From Sphingomonas sp. S-NIH.Pt15_0812 (GTDB lineage: Bacteria; Pseudomonadota; Alphaproteobacteria; Sphingomonadales; Sphingomonadaceae), in assembly GCF_003951315.1 (NCBI RefSeq), contig NZ_QLJH01000024.1:1-56253 (forward strand): DNA of 56,253 nt, read 5' to 3'. Of this stretch, positions 49,379 through 56,253 are shown in pieces. The notes beneath the pieces were generated by a model. The model had not been told where the DNA came from. It searched no databases and worked only from the letters and a program-made list of their open reading frames with translations. Position numbers and translations under genes: made by a program. Within the stretch, counting starts at the first letter, position 1; every line of letters begins with the position of its first letter.

Positions 49379-49663
49379 TCAGGACTCCAGCATGAGCGTG
49401 ATCGCGCCGTCCGGTCGCTCGGCGATGGCATCGAAGATCACGGTCAGGATGCGGTCGAACCGCGCGCCCACGGCGCGACGCGCGGCGGCCGCATGGGTCA
49501 GGTGTATGGCGATCGGCGGCGCGACGACGGCCACCAGCAGGTCGAACAGCGCGTCCAGGCTGCCGCCATACCAGTCCACGCCCGATGCGGCGCGGATGCG
49601 CGCGTGGAAATCGGCCTCGTCGATAACGGTCGCACCGTCGATGGTCAGGTCCATCGCCGTCAC
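49379..49663 (-). CDS. Barstar-family (RNase inhibitor-like) protein
   Basis: A 94-residue product from a GTG at 49663 that overlaps the preceding stop (GTGA), or 91 residues from the ATG at 49654. The sequence [40 protein letters not shown], then [20 protein letters not shown] follows the barstar pattern, with Y-G-x-x-L-D-A-L in the helix that normally plugs the barnase active site. No barnase-like RNase is adjacent. It sits inside the leucine operon between carboxylase beta and alpha genes, an unexpected neighbour, possibly regulatory or simply carried along. Confidence 0.72.
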   Translation of the reverse strand: MTAMDLTIDGATVIDEADFHARIRAASGVDWYGGSLDALFDLLVAVVAPPIAIHLTHAAAARRAVGARFDRILTVIFDAIAERPDGAITLMLES

Positions 49664-51261
49664 ATCCGGAACAGGCCGAAGCGCGCGGCCTCGGCCACGG
49701 GCGCGTTGAGCGCGGCGGCGAAGGCCAGGCCCAGCACGTCGCGGGTCTGCGCCGGATCGATCACGCCATCGTCCCACAACCGGGCGGTGGCGTAATAGGG
49801 ATTGCCCTCCTCCTCATATTTGGCGCGGACCGGGGCCTTGAACGCCTCGGCCTGCTCCGGCGTCCAGCTGGCGGCGTCGCGGTGCACGGTGGCGAGCACG
49901 CTGGCCGCCTGTTCGCCGCCCATCACGCTGATCCGCGTATTGGGCCAGCTGAACAGGAAGCGCGGCTGATAGGCCCGCCCGCACATGCCGTAATTGCCGG
50001 CGCCGAAGCTGCCGCCGATCAGCACCGTGACCTTGGGCACCTGCGCGGTGGCGACCGCCGTAACCAGCTTCGCGCCGTTCTTGGCGATCCCCTCCGCCTC
50101 ATATTTGCCGCCGACCATGAAGCCGGAGATATTCTGGAGGAACAGCAGCGGAATCCGCCGCTGGCAGGCGAGTTCGATGAAATGCGCCCCCTTCAGCGCG
50201 CTCTCGCTGAACAGCACGCCGTTATTCGCCAGGATCGCGACCGGCATTCCCCAGATATGGGCGAAGCCGCAGACCAGGGTGGTGCCGTACAGCGCCTTGA
50301 ACTCGTGAAAGGCCGATCCGTCGACGATCCGGGCGATCACCTCGCGCACGTCATAGGGCGCGCGCACGTCCTGCGGCACGATGCCATAAAGCTCGGCCGG
50401 ATCGTATCGGGGCGGTTCGGGCTCCTGCCGGGCCAGCGCCGCCTCGGTCTGCGGCGGCAGCGTCGCGACGATGTCGCGCACGATCGACAGGGCGTGATCG
50501 TCATCCTCCGCGACATGATCGACCACGCCCGAGCGCCGGCCGTGCAGGCCGCCGCCGCCCAGATCCTCTGCGCTGATCACCTCGCCGGTCGCCGCCTGCA
50601 CCAGCGGCGGCCCGGCCAGGAAGATCGTGCCCTGGTTGCGCACGATCACCGTCTCGTCGGACATGGCTGGCACATAGGCGCCACCCGCCGTGCAGCTTCC
50701 CATCACGCAGGCGATCTGCGGAATGCCCAGCGCGCTCATATTGGCCTGGTTGTAGAAGATGCGCCCGAAATGCTCGCGATCGGGGAACACCTCCGCCTGG
50801 TTGGGCAGGTTCGCGCCGCCGCTGTCGACCAGATAGAGGCAGGGCAGCCGGTTCTCCTGCGCGATCTCCTGCGCGCGCAGGTGCTTCTTGACGGTCAGCG
50901 GATAATAGGTGCCGCCCTTCACCGTCGCGTCGTTGCAGGCGATCATCACCTGCTTACCCGACACGCGGCCGACGCCCGCGATCATCCCCGCGCCCGGCAC
51001 CGCATCGTCATACAGGCCGTTCGCCGCCAGCTGCCCGATCTCCAGGAACGGACTGCCCGGATCGAGCAGCCGCTCCACCCGGTCGCGGGGCAGCAGCTTG
51101 CCGCGCGCGACATGCTTGGCGCGCGCCGCCTCCGGCCCGCCCGCCGCCGCGGTCGCGACCCTTGCGCGCAACGCCTCGACCAGCGCGCGGTTGTGCGCGG
51201 CATTGGCGCGGAAGCCGGCGTCCTGCGGCGAGAGCTTGCTGTCCAGCACCGGCCCGCTCAT
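49660..51261 (-). CDS. liuB: Methylcrotonyl-CoA carboxylase beta (carboxyltransferase) subunit
   Basis: The carboxyltransferase subunit, 533 residues. Landmarks are [100 protein letters not shown] and [20 protein letters not shown], with [20 protein letters not shown], the sequence class of MCC beta. The ATG at 51261 overlaps the stop of the dehydrogenase gene (ATGA). The downstream barstar-like gene in turn overlaps its stop. Confidence 0.95.
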   Translation of the reverse strand: MSGPVLDSKLSPQDAGFRANAAHNRALVEALRARVATAAAGGPEAARAKHVARGKLLPRDRVERLLDPGSPFLEIGQLAANGLYDDAVPGAGMIAGVGRVSGKQVMIACNDATVKGGTYYPLTVKKHLRAQEIAQENRLPCLYLVDSGGANLPNQAEVFPDREHFGRIFYNQANMSALGIPQIACVMGSCTAGGAYVPAMSDETVIVRNQGTIFLAGPPLVQAATGEVISAEDLGGGGLHGRRSGVVDHVAEDDDHALSIVRDIVATLPPQTEAALARQEPEPPRYDPAELYGIVPQDVRAPYDVREVIARIVDGSAFHEFKALYGTTLVCGFAHIWGMPVAILANNGVLFSESALKGAHFIELACQRRIPLLFLQNISGFMVGGKYEAEGIAKNGAKLVTAVATAQVPKVTVLIGGSFGAGNYGMCGRAYQPRFLFSWPNTRISVMGGEQAASVLATVHRDAASWTPEQAEAFKAPVRAKYEEEGNPYYATARLWDDGVIDPAQTRDVLGLAFAAALNAPVAEAARFGLFRM

Positions 51262-52403
51262 GCGCCGATCAGCTCCCGGCCGATCAGCATCCGGCGGATT
51301 TCGTTGGTGCCCGCGCCGATATCGAGCAGCTTGGCGTCCCGCATGAACCGCTCGACCGGCCAGTCGCGCGTATAGCCCGCGCCGCCCAGCGCCTGCACCG
51401 CCTCCAGCGCCACGCGCACGGCATTCTCCGAGGCCAGCAGGATCGCGCCCGCCGCATCGAACCGCGTCGTCCGCCCCGCATCGCACGCCTTCGCCACCGC
51501 ATAGACATAGGCGCGTGCCGAATTCAGCGCGACATACATGTCCGCCACCTTGGCCTGGATCAGCTGGAACGCGCCGATCGGCTTGCCGAACTGCTGCCGC
51601 TCGCGGACATAGGGCACCACCACGTCGAGGCACGCCTGCATGATGCCGAGCTGGATGCCGGCCAGCACCGTGCGCTCATAATCGAGCCCCGACATCAGCA
51701 CGCCGACGCCGCCGTTCAGCGGCCCCATCACATTCTCTTCCGGCACTTCGCAGTCCTGGAACACCAGCTCGGCGGTCGGCGAACCGCGCATCCCGACCTT
51801 GTCGATCTTCTGCCCGATCGCAAAGCCGGCGAAATCCTTCTCGATCACGAAGGTGGTGATGCCCTTCGATCCCTCCCCGGTCTTCGCATAGACGACCAGC
51901 GTATCGGCATAGGGCGCGTTGGTGATCCAGAACTTGGTGCCGTTCAGGATGTAGCGGTCGCCCTTCTTCTCGGCGCGCAGCTTCATCGACACCACGTCGG
52001 AGCCCGCGCCCGCCTCCGACATCGCCAGGCTGCCGACATGCTCGCCGGAGATCAGCTTGGGCAGGTAGCGCGCCTTCTGCTCGGGGCTGGCCCAGCGGCG
52101 GATCTGGTTGACGCACAGATTGGAATGCGCGCCATAGCTGAGGCCGATCGAGGCGGAGGCGCGCGCCACCTCCTCCTGCGCGATGACATGTTCCAGATAA
52201 CCCAGGCCCAGGCCGCCATCCTCCTCGCCCACGGTGATGCCGTGCAGGCCCAGCGCGCCCATCTCCGGCCACAGCTCGCGCGGAAACCAGTCCTTGGCAT
52301 CGATCTCGGCGGCGAGCGGCGCGATCCGCTCGGCGGCGAACCGCACGGTGCTGTCGCGGATCATGTCGGCGGTCTCGCCGAGCGCGAAATCGAACTGGGT
52401 CAT
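51258..52403 (-). CDS. liuA: Isovaleryl-CoA dehydrogenase
   Basis: A flavoprotein that oxidises isovaleryl-CoA to 3-methylcrotonyl-CoA in leucine breakdown. The 381-residue product has the acyl-CoA dehydrogenase fold: [80 protein letters not shown]. The helical FAD region has [20 protein letters not shown] and [20 protein letters not shown]. It is the first gene of the operon and divergent from a LysR regulator across 92 bases. Confidence 0.94.
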   Translation of the reverse strand: MTQFDFALGETADMIRDSTVRFAAERIAPLAAEIDAKDWFPRELWPEMGALGLHGITVGEEDGGLGLGYLEHVIAQEEVARASASIGLSYGAHSNLCVNQIRRWASPEQKARYLPKLISGEHVGSLAMSEAGAGSDVVSMKLRAEKKGDRYILNGTKFWITNAPYADTLVVYAKTGEGSKGITTFVIEKDFAGFAIGQKIDKVGMRGSPTAELVFQDCEVPEENVMGPLNGGVGVLMSGLDYERTVLAGIQLGIMQACLDVVVPYVRERQQFGKPIGAFQLIQAKVADMYVALNSARAYVYAVAKACDAGRTTRFDAAGAILLASENAVRVALEAVQALGGAGYTRDWPVERFMRDAKLLDIGAGTNEIRRMLIGRELIGA

Positions 52404-52471
52404 GGCTCTCTCCTATTGCGCCGCTTGTACCCCGCCCCGCGCGCCCGCGAAAATTGAAAGTCGCAGGCCGA

Positions 52472-52494
52472 GTGCATTGATCCTATCTATGCAC
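52472..52494. promoter_or_regulatory. LysR-type T-N11-A operator
   Basis: GTGCAT, 11 bases, ATGCAC: a perfect 6-bp inverted repeat with the T-N11-A spacing of LysR-family binding sites, in the intergenic region between the dehydrogenase operon and the LysR gene. It ends two bases before the LysR start, a position suited to autorepression. Confidence 0.6.
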
Positions 52495-52495
52495 G

Positions 52496-53374
52496 ATGCT
52501 CGACCGCTATCTGCTCCGCTATGTCATCGCCGTGGTCGAGCAGGGCAATTTTTCCCGCGCCGCGGCGGCCTGCAACGTGTCGCAGCCGACCCTGTCGATC
52601 GGCATCGCCAAGCTGGAGCGCGAGCTGGGCCAGCCGCTGTTCGTCCGCTCCAACCAGCGGGTCGAACTGACCGAGGCGGGCACCCGCTTCCTGGTCCATG
52701 CCCGGCGGATCGAGCGCGAGTTCAACGCTGCGATCCAGGCCGTCGGCACCCCCGGCGAGCGCCCGTCCTTCCGGCTCGGCATACTGGCCAGCGTCGCCAG
52801 CGACCGGATCGCCACCGCCATCGCGGCCACCCGACCGGGCGAGACGCATCGCTTCGAACTGGTGTTCGGCACCGAACGCGAACTCGCCGGCCATCTGGCC
52901 AAGGGGCGGATCGACGTGGCGCTGACCTTGGTGGGACGGGGCGGCACCCGCTTCCTCGAACGCGCGATCGCGACCGAGGATTATGCGCTTGCCCTGCCCG
53001 CCGATCACCGGCTGGCGGGGGAAACCACGATCGCCGCCGAACGGCTGGCCGGCGAGACGATGATCGTGCGCCGCCATTGCGAGGCGCTGGCCGATACGAG
53101 CCGCCACTTCACCGAGCGCGGGGTACGACCGGCCTTCGCGCTCCGCTCGACCAACGACGAAAGGGTGTTGCAGATGGTCGCGGCGGGCCTGGGCATCACC
53201 GTCCTGCCGCGCGGCCATCGCCTCGGCGGCGTGGTGCGGCCGTCGCTCACCGGCTTCGGCCTGACACGCACCCTGGGCTGGGCGGCCGCCCCCGCGGCCG
53301 AGCCGATCCTCGCCGGCCCGCCCGCGATCATGACCGGCATCGAAGCGGCCCTGACGACCGACGCGTCACGCTGA
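52496..53374 (+). CDS. LysR family transcriptional regulator
   Basis: A 292-residue regulator. The N-terminal winged helix is MLDRYLLRYVIAVVEQGNFS, then RAAAACNVSQPTLSIGIAKL and GQPLFVRSNQRVELTEAG. The C-terminal periplasmic-binding-like effector domain starts near PSFRLGILASVASDRIATAI and includes MVAAGLGITVLPRG. It is divergently placed against the leucine-catabolic operon, whose regulator is usually a MerR-type LiuR in Pseudomonas; a LysR in this place is a candidate replacement. Its 3' end overlaps the convergent glpK end by nine bases. Confidence 0.9.
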   Translation: MLDRYLLRYVIAVVEQGNFSRAAAACNVSQPTLSIGIAKLERELGQPLFVRSNQRVELTEAGTRFLVHARRIEREFNAAIQAVGTPGERPSFRLGILASVASDRIATAIAATRPGETHRFELVFGTERELAGHLAKGRIDVALTLVGRGGTRFLERAIATEDYALALPADHRLAGETTIAAERLAGETMIVRRHCEALADTSRHFTERGVRPAFALRSTNDERVLQMVAAGLGITVLPRGHRLGGVVRPSLTGFGLTRTLGWAAAPAAEPILAGPPAIMTGIEAALTTDASR

Positions 53375-54865
53375 CGCAGGCGCCGGTGGCGTGGGCATCA
53401 GCGTTCGTGCCACCGCGTCGCGCCACCCTGCCACCAGCGGCGCCCGTTCGGCCGGCGTCATCGTCGGCGCGAATGCCTGGTCGCAGGACCATAGGCGTTG
53501 CAGCGCGTCCAAACCCGACCAGATGCCCGTCGCCAGTCCCGCATGGAAGGCCGCGCCCCGCGCGGTGGTTTCCAGGTCGGCGGGCCGCTCCACCGGCAGC
53601 CCGGTCATGTTGGTCAGGAACCGGCACAGCCAGTCGTTCGCCGCCATCCCCCCATCGATCCGCAAGGCGGCCGGCGGTGCGCCGACATCGGCCGCCATCG
53701 CCTCGACCAGGTCCATCGTCTGATAGGCCACCGACTCCAGCGCCGCACGGGCCAGATGCGCGGCCTGGGCGTCGAAGGTCAGGCCGTGGATCGCGGCCCG
53801 CGCCTCGGGCTGCCAATAGGGCGCGCCGAGGCCGACGAACGCCGGCACCATATAGACGCCGTGATTGTCGGGGACGCGCGTCGCCAGATCGTCGGTCTGG
53901 CTGGCATGGGTGATGACGCCCAGGCCGTCGCGCAGCCACTTCACCGCCGCCCCGGCCGCGAAGATCGATCCCTCCAGTGCATAGGCGATCTTGCCGTCCA
54001 GCCGATAGGCCGGCGTGGTCAGCAGCCGGTGCCGCGACGGCACCGCGCGGTCGCCGGTATGGAGCAGCAGGAAACAGCCGGTGCCATAGGTCGACTTGGC
54101 CATGCCGGCGGCGAAACAGGCCTGGCCGAACAATGCCGCCTGCTGGTCGCCGGCGATCCCCGCGATCGGGATCGGCGCGCCGAACAGGTCGGCGCTCGTA
54201 TGGCCGAACACATGCGCATTGTCCTCGACGTGCGGCAGCATCGCCATGGGAATCTGGAGCAGCCGGCACAGTTCCGCATCCCAGCACTGGCGATGGATGT
54301 CGAACAGCATCGTCCGGCTGGCATTGGTGACGTCGGTCGCATGGACCCGCCCGCCGGTCAGCCGCCACAGCAGGAAGCTGTCGATCGTCCCGAACGCCAG
54401 CTCCCCCCGCTCGGCCCGCGCCCGCGCGCCCGCGACATGATCCAGCAGCCAGGCGATCTTGGTCGCGGAAAAATAGGGATCGATCAGCAGGCCGGTGCGC
54501 GCGCCGACAAGATCACCCGCCCCCTCCGCCGTCAGCGCGCGGCAGCGATCGGCCCCGCGCCGATCCTGCCAGACGATCGCCGGATACAGGGGAATGCCGG
54601 TCGCGCGGTCCCAGACCAGCACCGTCTCGCGCTGGTTGGTGATGCCGATCGCATCGGGCAGGATGCCGCTCTCGGCCATGGTCCGACGCACCGTCGCCAG
54701 AACGTCGCGCCAGATCGTCTCGGGATCATGTTCGACCCAGCCGGGGGCGGGATAGCGTTGCGGCAGTTCGACCTGCGCCATGGCGACGCGCCGGGCCTGG
54801 TCGTCGAACAGGATGCTCCGCGTCGACGTGGTGCCCTGATCGATCACCAAGATATGCGCCGTCAC
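53366..54865 (-). CDS. glpK: Glycerol kinase
   Basis: The enzyme phosphorylates glycerol to sn-glycerol 3-phosphate. The 499-residue product has VIDQGTTSTRSILFDDQARR (phosphate-binding), AIGITNQRETVLVWDRATG, PAIVWQDRRGADRCRAL and the FGIY-family signature region GTGCFLLLHTGDRAVPS. Further landmarks are LRDGLGVITHASQTDDLATR, VPAFVGLGAPYWQPEARAAI and LRIDGGMAANDWLCRFLTN. It starts at a GTG. Neither glpF nor glpD is adjacent. It is convergent with the LysR gene, with overlapping 3' ends. Confidence 0.96.
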   Translation of the reverse strand: MTAHILVIDQGTTSTRSILFDDQARRVAMAQVELPQRYPAPGWVEHDPETIWRDVLATVRRTMAESGILPDAIGITNQRETVLVWDRATGIPLYPAIVWQDRRGADRCRALTAEGAGDLVGARTGLLIDPYFSATKIAWLLDHVAGARARAERGELAFGTIDSFLLWRLTGGRVHATDVTNASRTMLFDIHRQCWDAELCRLLQIPMAMLPHVEDNAHVFGHTSADLFGAPIPIAGIAGDQQAALFGQACFAAGMAKSTYGTGCFLLLHTGDRAVPSRHRLLTTPAYRLDGKIAYALEGSIFAAGAAVKWLRDGLGVITHASQTDDLATRVPDNHGVYMVPAFVGLGAPYWQPEARAAIHGLTFDAQAAHLARAALESVAYQTMDLVEAMAADVGAPPAALRIDGGMAANDWLCRFLTNMTGLPVERPADLETTARGAAFHAGLATGIWSGLDALQRLWSCDQAFAPTMTPAERAPLVAGWRDAVARTLMPTPPAPASA

Positions 54866-55047
54866 CGTCCGTCTCCCTAGCGGCAGGACATTGCGGTGCG
54901 GTCAGACGTCGTGCCGGTCAATAGCGCGCATCAGGTCCGCCTGCGCCGGCGCGCGACGCGACACGGTTCTCCGATGAAGAGCCGGCCAGCCCGGCACGTT
55001 CGCCCGCGTGAGTCGTTTCCCCGGACACGCCACCAGCAGGAATTGCC

Positions 55048-55923
55048 ATGACCGATGATCCGCGCACCAGCCATCCGACCCGTTTCCCCGACGAGCCGCA
55101 ACAGCCACGCCCCGGCCTGACGACCGCGATGCGGACCAAGCCCGATCATGGCGAGGACAGCTATGTCGGCAAGGGACTGCTCGACCAAAGGGTCGCACTG
55201 ATCACCGGCGGGGATTCCGGCATCGGGCGGGCGGTGGCGATCGCCTATGCCCGTGAGGGCGCGGACGTCGCGATATCCTACCTCGCCGACGAACAGGCCG
55301 ATGCCGAGGAGACCCGCGCCTGGGTCGAGAAGGCGGGCCGGCGCTGCCTGTTGTTGCCGGGGGACATTCGGGACCGGGATCACTGCGCGCATCTGGTCGA
55401 ACGCACGGTGGCCGAACTGGGCGGCCTGGATATCCTGGTCAACAATGCCGCCGCTCAGACCATGAACCAGGGGCTGGAGAGCATCGACGACGACGAGATG
55501 CAGGGCGCCTTCGCCGCCAATGTCTTCGCCATGATCCGCCTCGCCAAGGCGGCCGCGCCGCATATGAAGCCCGGCTCGGCGATCATTAACACGACCAGCG
55601 AACAGGCCAAGGTCGCCGCCAAGTCGATGATCGTCTATGCGGCGACCAAGGGCGCGATATCGAGCCTGACGGTGGGCCTGTCCAACCTTTTGGCGGGCGA
55701 CGGCATTCGCGTGAACGCGGTGGCGCCCGGCCCGATCTGGACGCCCATCCAACCGATCGCCAAATCGCCGCAGGAACTGGAGACGCTCGGTCAGGACACG
55801 CCGATCGGGCGGGCCGGGCAGCCGGGCGAGCTGGCGCCGACCTATGTACTGCTCGCATCGTCGGAGGGAAGCTACATGTCCGGCAACGTCATCGCGGTGA
55901 CGGGCGGCGTGCCCATCTCCTGA
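55048..55923 (+). CDS. SDR family oxidoreductase (YghA/GsiB-like)
   Basis: A short-chain dehydrogenase of 291 residues. After an N-terminal extension of about 45 residues (HPTRFPDEPQQPRPGLTTAM), the Rossmann domain shows ALITGGDSGIGRAVAIAYAR (TGxxxGIG) and LVNNAAAQTM. The catalytic Ser lies in IINTTSEQAK and the YxxxK motif in VYAATKGAISSL. It ends NVIAVTGGVPIS. The extension and motifs match the stress-associated YghA/GsiB-type subgroup. AGGAATT precedes the ATG. The substrate is unknown. It is divergent from glpK and followed by a strong hairpin. Confidence 0.9.
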   Translation: MTDDPRTSHPTRFPDEPQQPRPGLTTAMRTKPDHGEDSYVGKGLLDQRVALITGGDSGIGRAVAIAYAREGADVAISYLADEQADAEETRAWVEKAGRRCLLLPGDIRDRDHCAHLVERTVAELGGLDILVNNAAAQTMNQGLESIDDDEMQGAFAANVFAMIRLAKAAAPHMKPGSAIINTTSEQAKVAAKSMIVYAATKGAISSLTVGLSNLLAGDGIRVNAVAPGPIWTPIQPIAKSPQELETLGQDTPIGRAGQPGELAPTYVLLASSEGSYMSGNVIAVTGGVPIS

Positions 55924-55931
55924 TGGGCGTG

Positions 55932-55970
55932 CGACCTCGATCGCGGTCGTAACGGCCGCGATCGAGGTCG
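55932..55970 (+). terminator. Hairpin after the SDR gene
   Basis: A perfect 15-bp stem, CGACCTCGATCGCGG (55932-55946) with CCGCGATCGAGGTCG (55956-55970), has a 9-base loop directly after the stop codon. It lacks a T run. Confidence 0.75.
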
Positions 55971-56170
55971 GCGACGCACTGTCCCGACGCCGATCTGCCG
56001 AGACGGTGATCGCAGCGGCCGGTCGGTCATCCGGTAGCCATCGCTACTGCGTGGCCATGCCCCGGAGGTGGGTAAGCGTGGTCGGAAGGCCGCCTTGCGG
56101 TAGCGCCGGTAGCGGGGATGCTTTCCGCCTTTGATGAGGGCGCGGGCGGTGCGGGAAATTATTGGTTCTA

Positions 56171-56204
56171 CGACCAGTCATACGAGTACTCGTATGACTG
56201 GTCG
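56171..56204. repeat. Perfect 34-bp palindrome
   Basis: The half CGACCAGTCATACGAGT (56171-56187) is followed immediately by its exact reverse complement (56188-56204) with no spacer. It has a lower GC content than the surroundings and lies in non-coding DNA near the right edge. Confidence 0.9.
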
Positions 56205-56253
56205 GATGGAGGTGGTCGGTCGGGTATCGGGCCGGCGCCGGTGGTCGGATGCG

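Larger units (their letters stand above)
55924..56253. other. Right-edge stretch without a recognised gene
   Basis: Apart from the hairpin at 55932-55970 and the palindrome at 56171-56204, nothing is recognised. Short GT/GC-rich words such as GGTGGTCGG recur towards the edge. A gene could begin beyond the window. Confidence 0.4.

Noticed and set aside
55924..56253. Remnant of an insertion sequence at the right edge
   Set aside because: The GC-rich repeated words and the palindrome invite this idea, but no transposase fragment or terminal repeat pair is readable in any frame.

Overview
The window is high-GC chromosomal DNA from an alphaproteobacterium, most likely a sphingomonad (Sphingomonas or a close relative). 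The basis is the codon use, the set of alphaproteobacterial flagellar genes (FliX, FlaF, a DUF6468-type protein, MotE), a Sinorhizobium-like chemotaxis gene order, two PEP-CTERM proteins, and a dispersed inverted repeat (CCCGGCGAAGGCCGGGRTCC type) that I associate with sphingomonad genomes. No tRNA, rRNA, CRISPR array, intact insertion sequence or prophage was seen.

About 1-33 kb is a motility region. The order is: fliX (cut by the left edge); flgC-fliE-fliQ-fliR-flhB on the minus strand, divergent from fliN-fliO-fliP; a FixL/FixJ-like two-component pair; a MarR regulator; flaF, divergent from a long run motA-STAS(CheS-like)-cheY1-cheA-cheW-cheR-cheB-cheY2-cheD-CheT-like-motB-FliL-like-PilZ; fliL-fliM-DUF6468-motE on the minus strand, divergent from flgF-flgG-flgA-flgH; two flagellin genes flanking a PEP-CTERM gene; a small conserved protein; and a FliL-like/GGDEF-EAL pair divergent from a small membrane protein and a 611-residue secreted helical-repeat protein. 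Together these encode export-gate, rod, L-ring, C-ring, stator, filament and chemosensory parts, with c-di-GMP inputs (PilZ and GGDEF-EAL). flgB, flgD/E/I/K/L, flhA, fliF/G/H/I and fliA are not in the window.

The clearest signal not explained by the genes is a recurrent promoter-like element, GACCGN-N17-YAYAATGGARGG. It lies in front of nearly every flagellar transcription unit here. A variant -10 also lies in the divergent region of the FliL-like/GGDEF-EAL and repeat-protein operons, which suggests that these poorly described genes belong to the flagellar regulon.

From about 33 to 56 kb the content is metabolic and housekeeping: an RhlE-like DEAD-box helicase, a cytoplasmic CBS-domain chemoreceptor, a fumarylacetoacetate hydrolase-family enzyme, the branched-chain 2-oxoacid dehydrogenase genes (E1 alpha, E1 beta, E2, no E3), a phytase-like PEP-CTERM protein, a 3-hydroxyacyl-CoA dehydrogenase, a GH95 alpha-L-fucosidase, a leucine catabolic operon (isovaleryl-CoA dehydrogenase, methylcrotonyl-CoA carboxylase beta, a barstar-like protein, carboxylase alpha, MaoC hydratase) with a divergent LysR regulator and a matching T-N11-A operator, glycerol kinase, and an SDR oxidoreductase. 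The bkd and liu-type genes would act in sequence on leucine carbon. The last 330 bases hold no recognisable gene but contain a strong hairpin and a perfect 34-bp palindrome.
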